In this document: piece after piece, positions 59,853-64,000 of the stretch
Position numbering within the stretch: the stretch's first letter is position 1
How the letters are laid out: every line of letters begins with the position of its first letter
Assembly (NCBI GenBank): GCA_016286995.1
Contig: JAEEVA010000008.1
Coordinates: forward strand, 35,042 to 99,041
Reading direction: 5' to 3'
Origin: Prevotella sp.
GTDB taxonomy: Bacteria; Bacteroidota; Bacteroidia; Bacteroidales; Bacteroidaceae
Length of the DNA stretch: 64,000 nucleotides
Translations under genes and position numbers: made by a program
The notes under the pieces: generated by a model
The model's database searches: none
Seen by the model: only the letters and a program-made list of their open reading frames with translations
What the model was told of the DNA's origin: nothing

Positions 59853-60671
59853 ATGCGACGAGTATTTTTTTTATTTCTGATGACCGTATCAGCACTGGCT
59901 TCGGCACAGACGAAGCCCATCGAGATGAATCTATGGCCGGAAGGGCCGCGTACGAGTAATGGCAATCCTGAGGACATGGCGAAGGTCACCGTGTTCCTGC
60001 CCGACGAGAAACAGGCCACGGGACGTGCCGTGGTGTGCTGTCCAGGCGGTGGCTACCAGCATCTGGCTATGGAGCATGAGGGTTTCGACTGGGCACCGTT
60101 CTTCAACGGACAGGGCATTGCACTCATCGTACTGAAATACCGTATGCCCAACGGCCACTACACCGTACCAGTCGAAGATGCCGAAGAAGCTATCCGACTG
60201 GTCAGGAAAAATGCTGAAGCATGGCACATCAACAAGGATGACGTGGGCATCATGGGATTTTCTGCTGGTGGTCACCTGGCATCGACGGTAGCTACGCATG
60301 CCCACTCTGATGCGGCACCGAATTTCCAGATACTCTTTTATCCCGTCATCTCGATGGAGCAGGGCATCACCCACCAGGGTTCACGCGACAACCTGTTAGG
60401 AAAAGGACCCAAGCGGAAGCTGGTGAACCAGTATTGCAATGAGCAGCATGTCACAAAGCACACGCCACGCTGTTTTCTGGCACTGGCTCACGACGACCGT
60501 GCGGTGCCGCCCGTCAACAGTCTGAACTACTATGAGCAACTTTATACACACGGCGTACCTGCCAGCATGTATATTTACCCGACGGGTGGTCACGGCTTTG
60601 GCATCCGCCAGTCGTTCACCTATCACCTCGAAATGATGCTTGAGTTGAAAGCGTGGTTGCGCTCCTTTTAA
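59853..60671 (+). CDS. Secreted alpha/beta-hydrolase, acetylxylan/feruloyl-esterase-like
   Basis: A 272-residue precursor. The signal peptide is MRRVFFLFLMTVSALASAQ. The oxyanion segment is CCPGGGYQHLA, the nucleophile S137 in GFSAGGHLAS, the acid in HDDRAVPP, and the His in TGGHGFGI. It belongs to the BD-FAE/esterase-lipase group acting on acetylated or feruloylated xylan; substrate is inferred. It is divergent from the SASA esterase. The ATG at 59853 heads the signal peptide; an upstream in-frame start at 59796 lies before the promoter. Confidence 0.87.
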   Translation: MRRVFFLFLMTVSALASAQTKPIEMNLWPEGPRTSNGNPEDMAKVTVFLPDEKQATGRAVVCCPGGGYQHLAMEHEGFDWAPFFNGQGIALIVLKYRMPNGHYTVPVEDAEEAIRLVRKNAEAWHINKDDVGIMGFSAGGHLASTVATHAHSDAAPNFQILFYPVISMEQGITHQGSRDNLLGKGPKRKLVNQYCNEQHVTKHTPRCFLALAHDDRAVPPVNSLNYYEQLYTHGVPASMYIYPTGGHGFGIRQSFTYHLEMMLELKAWLRSF

Positions 60672-60678
60672 CTTAACC

Positions 60679-61821
60679 CTATAACAGTCTGCGGATATCC
60701 TGCTCGACATCCTTCATAGTGGCTGAGCGTCCTACGATATTGTTGTCGCGGTCAATCAGGAAGAAGTCGGGGATGCCGCGGACGTTATACAGCTGCAGTG
60801 TCGAAGAGTTGACACCCCTTTCTTCACGGACACTAATCCACGGCAGTGCAGCGGTTTGCTGCTTCCAGAAATGTTCGTCGCCGTCGATGCTCACCTGATA
60901 GATTTCCAGTCCCTGGTCGTGGTACTTGTTGTATAGCTCACGCAGCAACAGAATACGGGTCGGCGACTCGTCCATAGCGAACAGGTGGAAGTCGAGCAAT
61001 ACCACTTTGCCTTTCAGGTCGGTCAGGCGGCGTATTTGTCCCTTGTTGTCGCGCAGGGCAATATCTATGAGACCTGTTGCCTGCACTTTCGATATGTCGA
61101 TGGCCTTGCTATTCTCAGCATCGATGGTGCGTATGTTTTTCATGCCCTCAATAGCAATGTTGTGCAGGTTGCGGCCACGCTCAGCTTCAGGCCAGAAGGC
61201 GTCCCAGCTGGTGGCCACAGCGGCAAAGGCCTTGATGTCGTCGCGATTGGTACGCGGATTGAACAACAGCATGTTGCCCATGGTCTGGAACAGGGCAAAA
61301 TAGGCATAGGGCTTAGCCGGATTCTTGAAGATATAATTAGCTTTGACATCCTTCTTGTAGGCATTAATCATCGACAGGAGACTGTCATTCATCTGGTCGA
61401 CACTCAACGTCGCATCACGACTCACCTGAAGGGCACGCTGCTGAAGACTCATCTGCTTGAGTGCAAGTTCCTTCATGACTAGACAATTGTCAGAGCCGCT
61501 GACCTCGTACTGCGAAGCCATCTGCGGCCACTGTGCCTTAACGGTCACCGTCTCGGTAGAGTCAATGCAGAGCGAGATAATCTGGTCATTGATGCGCAGA
61601 CGATAGAATTCAGGAGCCTCCGTACGTTCACCGCTGAAGCTGAATGCACCGTCGTCGCCCAGTTTGGCAGAGTCCAGCACTTCAGGACCGGCCAGTCCGA
61701 TGTTCTCGAAATACACTACCGAATCCTTCGCATTAGCAATATTACCTTCAATATGGAAGCGTTTTTCACTACACGAAGCCAGTGCCAATATGGCTATGGC
61801 TGATATCAAAAATTTCTTCAT
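60679..61821 (-). CDS. DUF4369 thioredoxin-like lipoprotein without CxxC
   Basis: A 380-residue lipoprotein (lipobox LALASC, Cys 17). Residues about 20-120 match DUF4369. The C-terminal 140 residues are an AhpC/TlpA-type thioredoxin fold (VVLLDFHLFAMDES, QVSIDGDEHFW, VRGIPDFFLIDRDNNIV with the cis-Pro block). Where CxxC should stand there is AMDES, without Cys, so it cannot do disulfide chemistry. It is convergent with the esterase gene seven bases away. Its role is unknown; binding is more likely than redox. Confidence 0.85.
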   Translation of the reverse strand: MKKFLISAIAILALASCSEKRFHIEGNIANAKDSVVYFENIGLAGPEVLDSAKLGDDGAFSFSGERTEAPEFYRLRINDQIISLCIDSTETVTVKAQWPQMASQYEVSGSDNCLVMKELALKQMSLQQRALQVSRDATLSVDQMNDSLLSMINAYKKDVKANYIFKNPAKPYAYFALFQTMGNMLLFNPRTNRDDIKAFAAVATSWDAFWPEAERGRNLHNIAIEGMKNIRTIDAENSKAIDISKVQATGLIDIALRDNKGQIRRLTDLKGKVVLLDFHLFAMDESPTRILLLRELYNKYHDQGLEIYQVSIDGDEHFWKQQTAALPWISVREERGVNSSTLQLYNVRGIPDFFLIDRDNNIVGRSATMKDVEQDIRRLL

Positions 61822-61864
61822 TTTTTCTTGTTATTCGTTTATTTTGCTTGCAAAGGTACAAAAA

Positions 61865-61907
61865 AAAGTGAAAAGTGAAAAGTGAAAAGTGAAAAATTTG
61901 CTTCCGC
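61865..61907 (+). repeat. Copy of the AGTGAAA/GCTTCCGC dispersed repeat
   Basis: Four AAAAGTG blocks followed by AAATTTGCTTCCGC, then TCAATTC repeats (61919-61947). It is 59 bases from the ABC transporter start. Confidence 0.75.
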
Positions 61908-61953
61908 ACACATAATAATCTCAATTCTCAATTCTCAATTCTCAATTATTTCG

Positions 61954-61961
61954 TATCTTTG
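61954..61961 (+). promoter_or_regulatory. -7 promoter element of the ABC transporter gene
   Basis: TATCTTTG ends four bases before the ATG (TTTGCAGCATG), implying a leaderless mRNA. Confidence 0.6.
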
Positions 61962-61965
61962 CAGC

Positions 61966-63771
61966 ATGAAAATGAATATCTGGCAATTGCTGAAGAACAT
62001 TATGCCGTTTGTGCTGCCCTACAAATGGCTCATCGCCATCACACTGACGCTGACACTCATCGGGTCGCTTATGGCACAGGTCAACGCCGTCGTGCTTGAC
62101 CGGGCCGTGGATGCCATCAATGCACTGATTGGGCAGGAGGGCGGTTTCCAATGGGGAGACGCGGTGAAAATCTTAACCGTCATCACCATCGTGTTGTTGG
62201 GCAAGGAAGTAGTGGCACTGGTGGTCACCTTCTTCCAGCGCTATTACGGTGAACAGTTGCGCATCCTGGTCAGTCGCGACCTGTCGCTACGTGTCGTCGA
62301 CAGGATATTGTCCTTCCGTCTGGCCTTCTTCACCAGCGAAGGGAACGAAACGGGAAAGCTGCAGTCACGTATCGACCGTGGCATCATGAGCCTGTCGAAC
62401 ACAGTTAACAATTTCTTCATCGAGATACTGCCGCTATTCACGAGTGCCGTGCTGGCACTGGTACTGATGTTCATGGCCAACGTGTTTGTGGGTCTCGTAG
62501 CGCTGTTCATCGTACCCGTCTACTTCTGGGTGACCTACATCCAAGCCTGTCGCATGAAGGGCGGCCGACGGGGCATCTTCGGCTCGCATCAAGCTGTCAG
62601 TCAGGGCATTCTGAACATCATCGAGAGCATCACCGTCATCAAGTCGTTCAACCGCGAACAGATTGAGGCCGAGCGTCAGGCGACCATCCAGCGCAACATG
62701 ACGGGACTGCAGCTTGACACCCGCAAGAAAAGCTATTTCTACAACGGTCTGAAGAGTTTCCTCGAACAAATCGGCACCGTGCTCATCATCATTCTGACAG
62801 CATATCTGGTACTCATCGACTATCCTGGCATGACCATCGGAAAAATCATGTATCATGTCATGCTTTTTGCCAATGTCAGTGCGCCTATCCGTCAGCTGCA
62901 CCGCATCTACGACGATATGAACGACGCCCTCATCTATGCCGAGGGATTTTTTGGCATCCTGAAGGCTGACGAGGAAGTGGAGGCGAGTGGCGGCCACCGG
63001 CCCGCCGAAGTGCATGGAGCGTTCGAACTCCGTGATGTCGACTTCACCTACAGCAACGGCACCCAGGCACTGTTCGGCGTTTCCATGCGTATTGAACCCG
63101 GCAAGATTACGGCTCTCGTCGGACTGAGTGGAGCGGGCAAGAGCACTATCGTCAACCTGCTCGACAAGTTCTATGAACCACAAAAGGGGTCGATTAAGCT
63201 CGACGGAATCGAGCTTCACGAATGGGACACCCAGTGGATGCGTGACAACATCGGACTGGTACTGCAGAAAAATCACATTTTCGACGGTTCCATCGAGGAA
63301 AATATCCGTTATGGCTGTCCGCAGGCTACTCACGAACAGGTTGTTGAGGCCGCAAAAAAGGCCTACATCTACGACCAGATCATGCAGCTGCCGCATGGTT
63401 TCGACACCGCTGCCCTCCAGCTTAGCGGCGGTCAGCAACAGCGCATCGCCATTGCCCGCATGTTCATCAAAAATCCGCCCATCATCTTCCTCGATGAACC
63501 CACCGCCTCGCTCGACGCCATTGCCACCGAACAGATTAAGGCCAGCATCGACGCCATCAAACAAGGCCGTACGGTCATCATCATCTCACACAATATCGGT
63601 CAGATTATCGATGCCGACCGTATCTATGTGCTCCAGCAGGGACGTGTCGTACAGTCGGGAACACCCGCCGAAGTCTATCAGCAGGGAGGACTCTATAAAG
63701 ACATCTTCGATGCCAGCGCACGCAGCATGAATGCCGACAAAATAGCACAGACCATGCAGGACAATTCATAA
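61966..63771 (+). CDS. ABC transporter, fused permease and ATP-binding protein (exporter type)
   Basis: A 601-residue half-transporter. The first about 320 residues have six membrane helices (ITLTLTLIGSLMAQ onward). The ATPase domain has Walker A GLSGAGKST near 385, Q-loop VLQKNHIF, signature LSGGQQQR near 485 and Walker B IIFLDEPTA. It would work as a homodimer; lipid or multidrug export is typical. It stands alone. The start at 61966 is chosen because a promoter element lies four bases upstream; an upstream ATG at 61882 lies in repeat DNA. Confidence 0.9.
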   Translation: MKMNIWQLLKNIMPFVLPYKWLIAITLTLTLIGSLMAQVNAVVLDRAVDAINALIGQEGGFQWGDAVKILTVITIVLLGKEVVALVVTFFQRYYGEQLRILVSRDLSLRVVDRILSFRLAFFTSEGNETGKLQSRIDRGIMSLSNTVNNFFIEILPLFTSAVLALVLMFMANVFVGLVALFIVPVYFWVTYIQACRMKGGRRGIFGSHQAVSQGILNIIESITVIKSFNREQIEAERQATIQRNMTGLQLDTRKKSYFYNGLKSFLEQIGTVLIIILTAYLVLIDYPGMTIGKIMYHVMLFANVSAPIRQLHRIYDDMNDALIYAEGFFGILKADEEVEASGGHRPAEVHGAFELRDVDFTYSNGTQALFGVSMRIEPGKITALVGLSGAGKSTIVNLLDKFYEPQKGSIKLDGIELHEWDTQWMRDNIGLVLQKNHIFDGSIEENIRYGCPQATHEQVVEAAKKAYIYDQIMQLPHGFDTAALQLSGGQQQRIAIARMFIKNPPIIFLDEPTASLDAIATEQIKASIDAIKQGRTVIIISHNIGQIIDADRIYVLQQGRVVQSGTPAEVYQQGGLYKDIFDASARSMNADKIAQTMQDNS

Positions 63772-63820
63772 AAAACAATAATTATTCACGTGTTATACAT
63801 GGTTTTATATAAATAATGTG

Positions 63821-63828
63821 TACCTTTG
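63821..63828 (+). promoter_or_regulatory. -7 promoter element of pnp
   Basis: TACCTTTG, 92 bases before the pnp start codon, giving a long leader. Confidence 0.55.
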
Positions 63829-63872
63829 CAGCCGTTTTGCAAACTATTCTTTGACTAAAGGTGCAAAGTGTG

Positions 63873-63884
63873 GCATTGCAATGC
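63873..63884 (+). other. Palindrome in the pnp leader
   Basis: GCATTGCAATGC is a perfect palindrome followed by a T-rich run. It could be an attenuator or a hairpin for autoregulation, as known for pnp in enteric bacteria. Confidence 0.35.
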
Positions 63885-63920
63885 AAGATTTTTATATTTT
63901 TTAGATGTTTTAATTTCAAG

Positions 63921-64000
63921 ATGAACGTAATTACGAAAAGTATTCAGTTGCCTGATGGAAGAACCATCACAATTGAGACCGGGAAAGTGGCAAAGCAGGC
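63921..64000 (+). CDS. pnp: Polyribonucleotide nucleotidyltransferase, first residues (runs off the window)
   Basis: Only 26 residues are present: MNVITKSIQLPDGRTITIET followed by GKVAKQ. This matches the N terminus of PNPase, the phosphorolytic 3'-5' exoribonuclease, in Bacteroidales from memory. The rest is outside the window. A leader of about 90 bases with a palindrome precedes the start. Confidence 0.75.
   Translation, partial: MNVITKSIQLPDGRTITIETGKVAKQ

Overview
The window is a chromosomal segment of a Bacteroidales bacterium, most likely Prevotella sensu lato (Prevotellaceae). Three things point there. Nearly every upstream region carries the Bacteroidetes -7 promoter element TAnnTTTG, often only 4-9 bases from the start codon. 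The gene orders metK-DUF4271-hemD-rnpA-yidD and dapB-lepB-(S26-like)-wbqC are typical of the order. The protein families (Oar/SusC-like TonB receptor, LruC lipoprotein, DUF4369 thioredoxin-like lipoprotein, proteins ending in a sorting-type tail such as GKKVVI) are also typical. The genus is inference.

Layout: 0-4.1 kb holds gyrB (partial), rpsT, tRNA-Glu, recO and a His-rich Zn/Cd P-type ATPase. 4.2-6.7 kb is an AT-rich island: a C-type regulator plus ScaI-like endonuclease operon convergent with an m4C-type DNA methyltransferase, then a gene-free mosaic of short tandem arrays and tRNA-Gln. 6.9-18.8 kb holds tyrS, an accessory block (LruC lipoprotein, membrane AraC regulator, secreted S8 protease with a small Gly-rich peptide), then the yidD-rnpA-hemD-DUF4271-metK run. 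18.8-33.8 kb holds an M16 protease, an Oar-like TonB receptor, an NptA transporter, a nucleoside kinase, a KduD-like dehydrogenase, a secreted endonuclease I, a secreted alpha/beta hydrolase and a PP2C-like protein. 33.8-44.2 kb holds the WbqC/S26-like/LepB/DapB operon, a THUMP-like methyltransferase, a GNAT-like protein, parE, an S41 protease and a CPBP protease.

44.3-49.5 kb holds two tandem Cache-HAMP sensors, one a complete histidine kinase and one lacking the acceptor His and the ATPase domain, and an AAA/DUF4143 ATPase bracketed by direct repeats. 49.5-52.8 kb is decayed, repeat-rich DNA with an outer-membrane beta-barrel gene, a DUF4160 gene broken by a stop codon, its partner DUF2442 and remnants of secreted-protein genes. 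52.8-64 kb holds speA, aroK, topA, a Nudix hydrolase, two divergent esterases, a redox-dead thioredoxin-like lipoprotein, an ABC exporter and the start of pnp.

Most genes are housekeeping. The less ordinary content is: (1) the ScaI-like restriction-modification unit with palindromes placed on both -33 promoter elements; (2) a 4+1 operator-like array between the AraC regulator and the LruC lipoprotein gene; (3) the S8 protease/small peptide pair; (4) several dispersed repeat families and a probable recombination scar at the 3' end of the S41 gene; (5) three apparent pseudoenzymes (S26-like, kinase-like, thioredoxin-like). All calls come from reading the sequence and recalling families; no database search was run.
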